Below are positions 36,710 through 47,941 of a DNA stretch of 64,000 nucleotides, one piece after another (the first letter of the stretch is position 1; the number at the start of each line of letters is the position of its first letter). Location of the stretch: positions 41,462,492 to 41,526,491 of the forward strand of contig CM077600.1 in assembly GCA_039654915.1 (NCBI GenBank), in the 5' to 3' direction. Position numbers and translations under genes: made by a program. The notes below the pieces were generated by a model. It had not been told where the DNA came from and searched no databases. It saw nothing but the letters and a program-made list of their open reading frames with translations. This stretch comes from Aquilaria yunnanensis (taxonomy: Eukaryota; Streptophyta; Magnoliopsida; Malvales; Thymelaeaceae).

Positions 36710-39700
36710 CTAGTGAATCACAAATGGAATAGTGCATCTCCTTAATACTTTCTCATATTGATCAAGAATCCATATTAGTTGCTTTACATACATCAAATTT
36801 GGCTTAATGTCGATAGTTTGATGTTGAACTATGTTATTCAGGTCGTGCACATGCTTATGCAGTATCGATACATGAAACATATTATGTACTCTTAAAAAAG
36901 ATGTTGGTAGATCAACTTTATAATCGACATCCCTAACTTGATTCATAATTTCAAAAGGATTTGCATATGTCAGGCTCAATCTCCCATGCTTCCCAAACCT
37001 CATAGCTCTTTTCATTGGTGATATTTTAATATGAACACTATCTACAAGCTCAAACTTTAACTCATGACTTTTCATTCAGTATAACTCTTTTGCCTACTCC
37101 GTGTAGTGCGTAAATGATCATGAATAATTCAATTTTCTCTACCATCTTTACAATTATATCTCACCTTAATCTTTCAATCATTTATGTCATCCTAACATAT
37201 CAATGACCTGCATCTCTATCCATATAATGCTCATAGGGTGTTATTTTAATGCTAGACTGATAGTCATTATTGTAAGTAAATTCAATAAGTGCTAAATAAT
37301 GATCCCAATTACCCCCAAAATCTAGCACACAGGCTTGGAGTATATCATCAAGAATTTGAATAGTTTTTTCTGATTGCTCATCAATTTAAGGATGATAAGC
37401 AATACCAAAGTAAAGTTGAGTTCCCATGGCCTTCTGCACTTGTCCTTAAAATCTTGCCATCATCTTGAATCTCTATTTAAAACAATAGATAATGGGACAC
37501 CATGTAGTTGGACAATCTCTTTCATATATAGCTTAGCTAATTTCTCTAAACTTGCACATTCTTAAAATGACAAAATGTAAGCCAGTTTAGATAAATGATC
37601 AACAATCATCCATATAGCATTGTTACCTCTATAATCCTTAGAAGTCCTATAGAAAAATTCATAGTAATGTGCCCTCAATTCCATTTAGGAATTAGAAGAG
37701 GCTGTAAAGGTCTTGAAGGCTTTTGATGTTCTGCTTTCACTTGTTCTCAAGTTTGACACTTTGTAACAAATTTAGCAATCTTTTTCTTAAATCCCCACCA
37801 CAAAAAATGCTCATGTAGATCTTTGTATATTTTAGTTATACCAAGATGCACAGCGTAAAGGGTATTATGGGCTTCTTTCATAATTTATTATTCTTTTAAT
37901 GGCTTATCTTTAGGGACACATGCTCGACCACCAAAATTTAGAAAACCATCATCATGGATATAAAATCTTAAATGCTTTCTTTATGAAACTTCTACTTTTA
38001 ACTTGTTAATTTTATCATCTAAACTTTGAGAAATTTTGATTCTTTCAATCAAAGTCAATTGAACCATCAAGTTAGCAAACACATCATCTGTTATAATTTC
38101 CACTTTTAAGTTTCACAGATCATTAAGAATAACTTTTCTGTTAGTAAGAAAAGAAGCTAAAGAGCCATAGGACTTATGACTTAGAGCATCAACAATAATA
38201 CTTGCCTTACCAGCATGATAGTAAGTATTCAAATCATAATCTTTCAGTAACTCTAACCACCTTCGTTGCCTAAGATTCAATTTCTTTTGTGTAAAAATAT
38301 ATTGCAAACCCTTATAATTAGTAAACACCTTACAAGAAACACCACAGAGATAATGTCTCCAAATTTTTAAAGTAGATACAACTATTGCTGATTCCAAGTT
38401 ATGCATAAGGTGATTCTTCTCGTATAGCTTCTGCTGCCTAGAGGCATAAGTAATAACTCTTTCATTCTACATATGTACACATCCCAAACTAATTTGTAAG
38501 GCATCAAAATAATTTTCCAAACCTGTAGTGCCAAATGGGATGGTAAGGACACGTACGAATACTAATATTTGCATTAGCTCTTTGAAGCTTTTCTCACAAT
38601 CCTCATTGCACTTATACTTACATTCTTTTAAACCAATTTGTATAAATGCATAGCCAAGGTAAAAAAGTCCTTTAACAAACTAATGATAGTAACTGGATAA
38701 ATTGAGAAAAACTATGAATTTCAGCAACATTACATGGTTTAGTAGAATTCACCACTGCTTTAACTTTATATGAATCTACTGAAACTTCATCTTTCAAAAT
38801 TATGTGGAAAAAAAAACTTTCCACCTAAAACTCACATTGGTTGAATTTTTCATACAACTGCTTCTCCTTCAGTGTCTGAAAAACAATTCTTAAATGTTCT
38901 TCATTCTACTTCAGGCTCTTAGAATAGACCAAAATATCATCAATAAAAAAAATAACAAATTGGTCTAAGTTAGGCTTAAAAACATGGTTCATATAGTCTA
39001 TAAAAACAACAAATGCATTTGTTAGACCAAATGGCATATCCACAAATTAATAATCATCATACCTAGTCTTAAAAGCAGTCTTAGGTATATTCTTGGCCTT
39101 GATCTTCAATTGGTGATACTCATACCTCAAATCAATTTTAAAAAAACTCATGCATCTTGAAGTTTATCAAAAAAAGCATCTATACGAGATAATGGACATT
39201 TATTCTTAATAGTTATCTTGTTCAACACATGACATGAACACCCCATAATGAAAAATGAAGGCTTATATGCCCTTTGTTAAGCAACTTTTGCAGTTGTACC
39301 TTTAACTCTTTCATCTCTGTCAGGTGTCATTTGGTAAGGAGTTTTAAAGATTGGGGTAGTCATCAACTTAAGATTAATGGAAAATTCAATCTCTTCATCA
39401 ATGGCTAACCCAGGAACTTCCAAAGGAAAGATATTTGGAAACTCCTTGATAATAATAATGTCTCCAGCTTTAATTCTAATTAGCTAACATCTCCAATAAA
39501 AGCTAAATATCTTTAACAACCATTTCTTAACAATCAATATGCATACATAGTAAAGATGACACAAAGGGGGACAGGTTGTCTATTCTTGAAAAATATGATT
39601 TCGGGCTATTAGGAATGCAGAAATACTGCTTTCTTTTTATGGTAGGCAACCAAGCATAATTCATAGATAACCAGTCCATCCCCAAAATCACATCAAAGTC

Positions 39701-40900
39701 AATCATATCGAGCCTAATCAAATTCACGGGCATATCTCTTCCTTCAATTTTCACTACACACCCTTTATTTAACAGAATTAGTAACAACAAGCTTTGCGAA
39801 ATAGGTCTTGATAGATAATTCAAAATTTAATAGCTCAAGTACACAAGACAATCTGGTAGCAAGCTTGGGTGATGTAAACAAATAATTGGCACCAAAATCA
39901 AATAGGCATGAACATAAATAGAACTAATTTTCACTATAACTGAAACAATTACATTACAGTTATCTGCACCATGCTAAGTAAGTGCATAAACTTAGCAACA
40001 AACGTGTGGATTAGCTGCACCTCATTTCTCATCTTACTTCTTTAAAGTAGGTGGATTACCTTTTGCCTGAAAGTTTTAGTAAAGATTTATAATTTGTGGT
40101 TATTTATAATCAGCAATCAAATGGTCTTTCTTGCCACAACAGAAAAAATTGCAAATATTTCAGTGACATTCACCAAAATGGAATTTCCCACAATAATCAC
40201 ACTCTGGAACATCCTAGTGTATAAAAGCTCTATTATGGGTTTGGGTAGAATTTTGTTTCTTTGTTAAATTTCCAAATAGCTTACTTGAAGATCCCTTAGC
40301 CCTATTTTTCCTCTTTAGATCCCTAACAAAAGGGCCTAGCTCCTTTTCCACTATAGTTGTAGTCTCCACTACCTCTTGAAATCCTATGTGGAGCAACCTT
40401 GCTTTGAATGGGCTGTTGAAGTCCTATTTTGAATTTCATTGCCTTTGAACTCTTATGAGCTATCAAGTCTAGAGCATAAGATGAAAAGTCGGTGGACTTT
40501 TTCATATACTCCACTACAGTCATATCTCCCTGTGTCAATTGCATGAACTTTCAAATCTTTTGCATCTTATAGGTTTTAGGGAATAACTTAGCATTGAAGA
40601 TTTGCTTGAATTGTTCTTATGTGAACCCCTCTAAATTCTTAAGCCGTACAATCTACAACCAATCCTCAGCTCAACCCTCTATAACAAAAATTGTAGCACC
40701 AACCTTATGTTGATCATTATACTGAAGAAGATCAAAACATTTTTTCATCTTTGAAAGCCAATGCTTGGCTTCATTTATATTACCTTCACCATTAAATATG
40801 TCAGGTCCTAACCTCAAAAATTCATTGAGGCCTTCTCAACATTCCCACTCTGTACACCAACATTCGGAGGAACACCTATTTGACACCTAATTTGCTGCAT
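36710..40900 (-). pseudogene. Gypsy gag-pol polyprotein, decayed
   Basis: Domains in order on the minus strand: gag near 40900-40210 (MTVVEYMKKSTDFSSYALDL); aspartic protease at 39823-39527 (IDFDVILGMDWLS, with the usual D-x-G signature not clear); reverse transcriptase at about 39080-38920 ([20 protein letters not shown]); RNase H at 38406-38113 (ALKIWRHYL-like TLKIWRHYLCG, NLRQRRWLELLKDYDLN, HAGKASIIVDALSHKS); integrase at about 37900-37600; and integrase C terminus at 37075-36710 (SPMKRAMRFGKHGRLS, LPTSFLRVHNMFHVSIL). Protease-RT-RNaseH-integrase order defines Gypsy (Metaviridae-type plant retrotransposon). Many frameshifts and stops show it is dead. Confidence 0.85.
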
Positions 40901-41386
40901 TCCAATGAAAAATGAGCCTAACGCTCCTATCCTACTTGCTGAGCAATAGGACATCATCATCATTTCCTTGATTTGCATAAGCATGCAAAGTTACACTATT
41001 CCAAATAATTCCAAACTTTGTAAATAATAATCCAAACTTATAAAATTTAACTTCTGACAATAACTATAGACCTTGACATTGAAATATAATTCATAAAATC
41101 TTAGAGTTCTAAAGAACAAAATGAAATTTGAAGATTTTTTTGAACATGAATAAATTTCTAATAGTAGTACTAACAAAAATATTTCTAATAGTCTCAAATC
41201 ACAGCTGGTCTTGTAGTTACTCCCTCGCTAGCTAACTCAAACTACTTGTTATCTATGTAAGGGCTGAAAATGGGGTGAACACGAATGCCTAGAAAGTATA
41301 GGATTGTGTTAACAGAAATACAATATAAAAAACATATAGGGATAAAACAGGAGTAATTCTTATAAAATAATAACATAAACCTCACG

Positions 41387-41388
<2 letters not shown>

Positions 41389-41420
<32 letters not shown>
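41389..41420. repeat. (AT)n microsatellite
   Basis: About 16 AT units inside the Gypsy LTR, absent at the matching place in the other LTR. Confidence 0.95.
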
Positions 41421-41423
<3 letters not shown>

Positions 41424-41903
41424 AAAAATCAGAAAATAATCAATGAAATAACAATTATAAAAACTGAGCAAGTAATATTTGTGAATAGAAGTAATTTAAC
41501 TAGAATAGAGCATTTTAGAGTGAATTAATAGGGCAGAAATTCAAAACAACGTAGGTGGGGTGATCAATATGACTATACTTAAGTCATTGTACGTCCAAAT
41601 TGACTAAGAATCGCCATCGATTGAGCGACTAGAAGAACTAGTAATAAAAACAGTACACTGTGAAATAGAACAGAATAAAATACTCTATGAGAATGGTTCG
41701 AAACTATAATTTTCCAGTAGTACGGGTACAGAACCAACACCCACTAAAACAAAGTTCAGACAGAAATTCAAAGTATTGCAATTGTCATAGATTTTTAGTG
41801 CAAAACATCACAATCAAAATATACATGATCCTAATTAATCAAACACAATATGTTGTGTAAATAAGGTAGACTTCAAATAAATAGATAGATAGGTAAATAA
41901 ATA

Positions 41904-42305
41904 CTCCCTCCGTCCCATTTTAGTTGAAACATTTCTTTGGGCATGGAGATTAAGGTATATGTAATTTGTGTTATTTTTTTCAATTTTACCCATGAAATTA
42001 AAATTAATTTTTTTTAGATTTTGTGTAATGAGAGTTTAAATAATGTTTAAAAAAGAAAAGATTCTGTTTTCAAGTTTTGTGTTGAGAAAGATTGAGTGAA
42101 AATTAAAAAAATATTTTTTATTGGGTTTGTGTAGTGAGAGTTTAAATGAGAATAAGGGAGTAAATTGATTGTTTAAAATTTTCTAAAAGAGAAAATTTTA
42201 AACAATGGAACGGAGGGAGTAATATATACATAATATCAAAAAATAAATACGTTTTTGGGACATCCCAAAAAGAAATACGTTTCAACTAAAATGGGACGGA
42301 GAGAG
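41904..42305. mobile_element. Stowaway (Tc1/mariner) MITE, double right end
   Basis: The left terminus CTCCCTCCGTCCCATTTTAG is flanked by the TA target at 41902-41903. Two right termini match it in inverted form: one ends CGGAGGGAG at 42219 followed by TA, the other ends ACTAAAATGGGACGGAGAG at 42305 followed by TA. The first pair makes a 316-base element; the extra 86 bases carry a second right end joined to an LTR-like phrase (ATATATACATAATATC). This fits a Stowaway inserted into, or recombined with, another copy. The motif is the standard plant Stowaway end. Confidence 0.85.
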
Positions 42306-42693
42306 TAAATATTTAGGAAAATGGAACATGAATATAAAAACTCTTATTCTGATTGAAAATCAATTTAATGGAAAATAGTTTTAAATCACAATATTGAAAG
42401 ATTATTAAGTTGGAAATTTTAACACTTTGAAGAAATAATATATACATAATATCAAAAAATACAAATTTTAGAAATGGCAGTAACCACTTATCTCAAAAAA
42501 TAACTTTCCAACTCCTAAAATGATAATTTAGATGAAATTTAGTCATCTAAAATAATCATGCAAAAGGTTATGTTCAAATACAACTAATTTAAAGAATAAC
42601 TTAAAATAATTGTCCAACAATGACCTAAATGAGCCTTTCGAAAGCCTGAGAACTCACTAATATGAGTGAGAGCTTTTAACCCTAACCCTAAAA

Positions 42694-43368
42694 TAAGGGT
42701 GTAAATGAGCAGAACATTCGGTGAATCGTTCAGTAAAAGTTTGTTTATATTCGTTTATTTAATTAAACGAACGAACTCGAACATATTTTTTTGTTCGATT
42801 AGTTAAATAAACGAACACGAACAAGGTCTCGTTCGTTCATTTACATTCATAAACCATTCGATTATTGTTCGTTTATGTTCATTTATTTATTTGTTCATTT
42901 ATATTGATTTATTTGTTTGTTTATTTATTAGATGTAATTTATTATTATATATGTTTTATAGATAATGTATTTTTATTAGTGTCTACCTACTCCACTCATG
43001 TGATTATACTCCAATCTTTTCCAAATTAATATATTATTTTTGTTTCCCCAAATATAACAATTATTTTCCTCATAACGTGAACCTGCTACAGTATCAAGTT
43101 GAGCCCCATTGCCATAACCCATAATCTCTCTTATCATCGCCTATTGCCTTGTTGGCCATTGTTAGACTCATTCCAATTTAAATTGGTGGTAGTCATTAGG
43201 TTTAATTGTTCGTGCTCGTGTTCATGTTCGTTTATTAATAAATGAACGAAAATGAACAGAGAAGTTGCATATGTTTATTGTTCGCATTTGTGTTCGAGTT
43301 CATTTAAAGTTAAACGAACGAACATGAACATAGCTTATTCGTATTCGTTCGATTCATTTATAACCCTA
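42694..43368. mobile_element. hAT-type MITE with perfect 8-bp target duplication
   Basis: 675 bases flanked by CCCTAAAA at 42686-42693 and 43369-43376. The left end TAAGGGTGTAAATGA and the complement of the right end TAGGGTTATAAATGA form the inverted repeat. The interior is built of CGAACGAAC/GTTCGTTTAT repeats that fold back. There is no transposase. A relative lies at 62991-63483. Confidence 0.85.
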
Positions 43369-43376
43369 CCCTAAAA

Positions 43377-44906
43377 CCTTATTCAAGGATAGAGAAGTTG
43401 GGTTGGTTCGGGTCAAACTGGAAACCACCCGATTAACCCGAATATAGGCCCTGAACTCAAAATTCCATGATTTCTATACCCAACCCAGCTCATTCCCTAA
43501 TTTGCTTGCTTAGGCCCATTACACCTAAATCTAGCCCTAAATTAAGTGGCCTCCCATCCCAACCCCCAGCCTGCCTTGCAGCAACCCCAACATATTACTC
43601 TCGCCTCTGTGCATCTACTGCTCTGCTCGAAGTCTGCTCCTTTGATTCGAACACCCTCCTTCGCTGCTGTCCTCCTACCAATCCTGAACGGCCGCAGCTA
43701 CCATCACGCTGCCCTCCTCGTTTGCCCGCTCTCCCACGTCGTCGCTCCAGCCTCCTCGTTCACCGTTGCTTCTCGTGCTAATTGTTGTCTCATGTGCTGC
43801 ATGTTTTTTTTTCCTTCTCTTTCGTGTCCTTATTTTGTTTGCTAGTTTGTTTCTTTATAGTTGGTTTTAAACCTCTCTTTGATTCTCTAATTTTTTTTCA
43901 TGCCTCCTTTGGCGTGTTTGTAGTTGTATTTGCTTACTGATTTTTTTTGTTTTTTTTTTTTTTGTGTGAATAATATTAGCTCAAGATGCCTAGGAAAAGT
44001 AGGGGTGGGACGTCCAAGCGTGAGTAGCAAGCATGAAGTTAAATGCCGCAGTATACCCATGGTGTACTGCAGTACAAATATTTTCATATTTTGTCATTTT
44101 ATCATGTTGTATAGCGCGATATTTTGCATATCACTCACTTTTTATATATATTTTATTCAAAAAACACAATATACCGCAAATAATGCGAGGTACGTATCGC
44201 GGCATTTTATTTTTTACGGATACGTATGAGATATTTTTTTTGTCATTTTACATCAACATATCATAAATATATAAAATATTAAAATATAATTAATACATAT
44301 ATCATTAAAAAAAATATTTACTTTTATTTGTTTGGTTACTTTTCTTAGCTAACATAAAAATTTAATGATTACTTTAAGTCACATAAAAGCTCAATGTGGT
44401 ATTAGAAAATATATTTTTATTATTAAAGTATTATTTTTTCTCTTATATCAATAAATTAATTTTTTTCTAAGTATTATTTATTTTTCTCTCTATATATATA
44501 ACATATTTTTTATGTTTTTTTTATTAAAAAATATCTTCCATCATATATAGTTTTTTTATATTTGATAAATTATGATGAGAAAAATTAGAATACATATAAA
44601 ATATGTTAAAAAAAATATTAAATTTATGTTATTTTAAAATAATATTTTAATATCTATTTTTCTGTGAAAACAGTAATAATATGCTGTGCGGTATACCATG
44701 TGGTATACCTTAAAAATTTAGAGTGTAGTATACTTAACGGTAACAATATTTAATACCTTGGTAGCAATTATCTTTATCACCAGTTACCGAGCTTCATGCT
44801 TCTTTACTCCCTTGAACTCTTAACTCTTATTTAATAATATTTCAATCATCTTACATGGAAATAAACTTTATGAAGATTTTTATTATTTTTTTTTTGTTTT
44901 CGGTAG
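43377..44906. other. Repeat-derived DNA, no gene recognised
   Basis: 43480-43790 is C-rich with Pro/Leu-rich low-complexity frames that look like captured or decayed gene sequence. 44000-44780 is very AT-rich, with CGCAGTATACCCATGG near its left and GCGGTATACCATGTGG near its right, so it may be another eroded element. Confidence 0.35.
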
Positions 44907-45862
44907 ATGAATTGATAAGGCAATTTGGACATGCAACAGCTCTAAATATTGACAAACCAGGGTGGGTTAGTAGTGATATTGGTCATTTTTGTTCATTAAT
45001 TAGTGATGGATACTTTTCTTATGTGTATATCAATTTAACAGGAAACATTATTCGGCTTGGTACCTATACAAGAGTTTTTAAACAGTAACCTTGCTACTTA
45101 TGAAATATCCTCCGGACAACGCAAGACAAGAAGGCTTACTGGAAGGGGTCAAATTGTAGTAAAAGGTCTTTTAGATATTTTGTACTTAGATTTAGTGTTC
45201 TGTACACCGGAAAATTTTGAGTTGAACAACATATATGTTCAAGCAAATGTGGTTGTGGTTAGGGGTGAACGACCTGTTAACGATAAAGAGTTATGCACTG
45301 GGGGTGGTTCATTCACTCTACCCGATGATGTAGTGACGCTTCTTGATTTCATGAGCATCAGAGATAAGTTTTTGTATGTATAACTTGTTTTTCTTTCTTT
45401 GACATCCCGTTTATTTAATTTTTGTTGCGTACTATTTATAATTTAATTAGTTTACTCACAGATATTCATTTTTTTTATTGGGAGCAGGCAGATTTCATTC
45501 GGAATTATTCATGCTTTTATACTGCTGAAAGGTTGGATGATACGTTTGTTGCATTACGTTCGTTTCAGAAGTCATCTGATAGGGCATGGATTGATTTTTG
45601 TTAGGTTTTGAAAAGTTTTTGAATGAACTACAAGGTGAAGACATTATAAAGCAAAAGTGCCTCGATATCCTTCATTGAAAAGAAAGCACCAAGTTCAACT
45701 TATGGAGATTATGAGGGACCTGTAGGCAAATTCGTGTTCTTTAGAGATGTATTTCTACATCTTCATCAAATCAAGGATAAAGCAGATGATGCCAAGACAA
45801 AAGTTGCTGATACGTTACATGTACTTTTCCCTCACTATTTAGGTGGAATGATATGTAACTAA
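44907..45862 (+). pseudogene. Frameshifted pseudogene of unknown family
   Basis: A conserved-looking reading is broken across frames: ELIRQFGHATALNIDKPGW at 44909, continuing to RLGTYTRVFKQ (45088); then, after a 1-base slip, NLATYEISSGQRKTRRLTGR at 45090 through LCTGGGSFTLPDD to about 45373. After a probable intron comes ADFIRNYSCFYTAERLDD (45488), then another frame with FEKFLNELQGEDI (about 45608), then another with SSTYGDYEGPVGKFVFFRDV (45688) to a TAA at 45862. At least three slips make it non-functional. I cannot assign the family; a loose likeness to plant chromatin ATPase/SMC-hinge proteins is only an impression. Upstream exons are missing. Confidence 0.5.
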
Positions 45863-45934
45863 ATGGCAAAGAACGAGTATCGAGGTAATCAAAATATCAG
45901 TACTATGATTGAGTGGTATTCTAATTTTTTGCAC

Positions 45935-45974
45935 TTATTATTATTATTATTGTTATTATTATTATTATTATTAT
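45935..45974. repeat. (ATT)n microsatellite
   Basis: About 13 ATT units with one interruption, just after the pseudogene. Confidence 0.9.
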
Positions 45975-46282
45975 AACGAGATTTATTAACCTCTTTTGTG
46001 CAGCTATCTTCATGTGACTTGGGTGATGTCTCAAAGTTGATGGAGACTTAAACTTCAGGCATTGGTCTAACTCTTTGTATTCTTCTGATTGCAACATTTT
46101 GCATTTGTAGATTTCAGTTCTACTTTTTGGTAAAATCAAAATATTGTTTGGTGCATTGATTTGTCATTAGACAGGTGATATATTTGATCCACCAGTTTAC
46201 CTTGAATTGGTACTTATGTGGGTCCTTTCTGTTTGCTTATTCTAAAACAAGTTGGTGCTGCTGTGGATGTAAGTTGAGGGAT

Positions 46283-46627
46283 AGGGCCAATTCGTTTCGT
46301 CTAAAGTCAATTGACTTTTTTTAACTTTTTCATCTTTTTTACGTGAAACCAATTTCATTTGAAAGTTAATGTTATATAGATGCAATAATCAATTTGAAAG
46401 TAAATTTTTAGGATGTTGTTAAATTTTTATGAATTTTTCTTTTTTAAGACTTGAAACTAGAAAAATTCATAAAAAATTAGTAAGATTATAAAAATTATAT
46501 TTTTAATTGATTATTGTAGCTACATAATATTGGCTTTTAATTAAAATTAGTTTCAAGTAAAAAAGATGTAAAAATAAGAAAAAGTCATTTTGTAGTCAAT
46601 TGGCTAAAGTTAAAACGAATTGGCCCT
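46283..46627. mobile_element. Foldback MITE
   Basis: Starts AGGGCCAATTCGTTT and ends with its complement AAACGAATTGGCCCT. The match continues inward (AGTCAATTGACTT against AGTCAATTGGCTAA, then AATCAATTTGAAA) nearly to the centre, where GAAAAATTCATAAAAA pairs with its complement. The whole 345-base unit can fold as a hairpin. Superfamily is not clear as no target duplication is obvious. Confidence 0.75.
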
Positions 46628-47941
46628 GGGCCTTAGGAATTCAGCATTTTTTAAAGGAAAAAATGTTGGAGGGAAGTGAATTCCGGATGAGATATGTTGT
46701 CTTGTCTTTGTGATAGGCTGAACTAGCTTCACATTGTCACTTGAATCCAACTTTGAAACTTTTCTAGCTACAAACTAGTTGTTTATTTTTCCTATTTGAA
46801 GGATTGATATGGTCTTGTCCATTTTAGTGGTTTATTCTTTTGTTTGCTTTAGAAATGTTAGTACTAACCTTAAATCACACACAAGGATATGGCAAAGTTA
46901 GAGGTGAATCTGTTGTATTGATTTTGCAGAAGTCCCCCTCTAGGTGTAAATATGTCTGCCTCTAATGGCGCATGCACCTTATGCAGGACCGTGCATAAAT
47001 CTCTGCTCCGTCTAAATCTCTGCTCTCCCTCTTTTTAACCTGTTTAACAGTGGAAGATCCTCCACTAGCAACTAGCCACACACCAAAAACCGAACCAACA
47101 CTGATTTGGGGCCAAGAAAAGGAGATTGGCCCTTGATTTCTCAGCCTAAATTGTCAGTCTCATTATGAAGTTGTATGAACAGATAATTCCAATTGGCTTT
47201 GTTCACGAAGAACAAATTATGAACCAATTTTCCAGCATTTTTCGTTAAACGAACTGAGGGTCGCACCTGGTATTTTGTAGCGAGTGGTTCCCTATTCTCA
47301 CGTATTCATTCTTGAAGGAATGCACGTTGTGGCATAACTGTCAACACTGAATTATTGATGATAAACGGTACAGCAATATCTACCCCACCACAAAGTTTGG
47401 AGAGGCTTGTTTTTATGTCTGGGCTACTGTTCTATACCGATCAAGCTGTATCATGAAACACTTATTTCACACCTATCACATGTTCGTAACTTCATTTTTT
47501 GGGGCATTTGTTTACGGTGTCGTTTACTAATGACTACAATATAATGACATTGGCCCTCCTCCCGCAATGAATACTGGAATTTGATAGCACCATCCAGCCT
47601 TGTGTTTATATTCGTTCCACTTCTTTCCTGAAGGTTTCACGTTATTCTTTTTAAATATTTTTTCCTTAAAAAGGTCATAAAGGTGTACTCAACTAACAAA
47701 AAGAAAGTTGACCAGTTTATGGTTAGTTCACTATCAAATAATTCTACGGTTCTAGGAAACTTTTGTTTCTCCTCAAGTACAAGATCCAGAAAGGAACTTG
47801 TAATGAAATATCAGCAGCCAGTGGAAGTGACTCCGAGTTATAGCCCCAACACACACTAGGGTTCTGCAATTTGGGGACTTCTCTTCTGCCTTATGTCTGA
47901 ACCATGCACCCGCACTTGCTAAAGTCTCCAGGAACAATGGC
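46628..47941. other. Intergenic DNA downstream of TAD3
   Basis: No coding region or repeat boundary recognised. The last few hundred bases next to 47942 are probably the TAD3 3' UTR, whose poly(A) site I cannot fix. Confidence 0.4.

Larger units (their letters stand above)
41151..42693 (-). mobile_element. 5' LTR of the Gypsy element, truncated and interrupted
   Basis: Aligned phrase by phrase with 34881-35990 (ATGAATAAATTT, CAAAAATATTTCTAAT, GAAAATGGGGT, CAGTAGTACGGGTACA, AACACAATATGTTG). A Stowaway insertion at 41904-42305 is absent from the other LTR. Past about 42690 the match to the 3' LTR is lost, so the outer end was deleted or rearranged. Confidence 0.6.
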
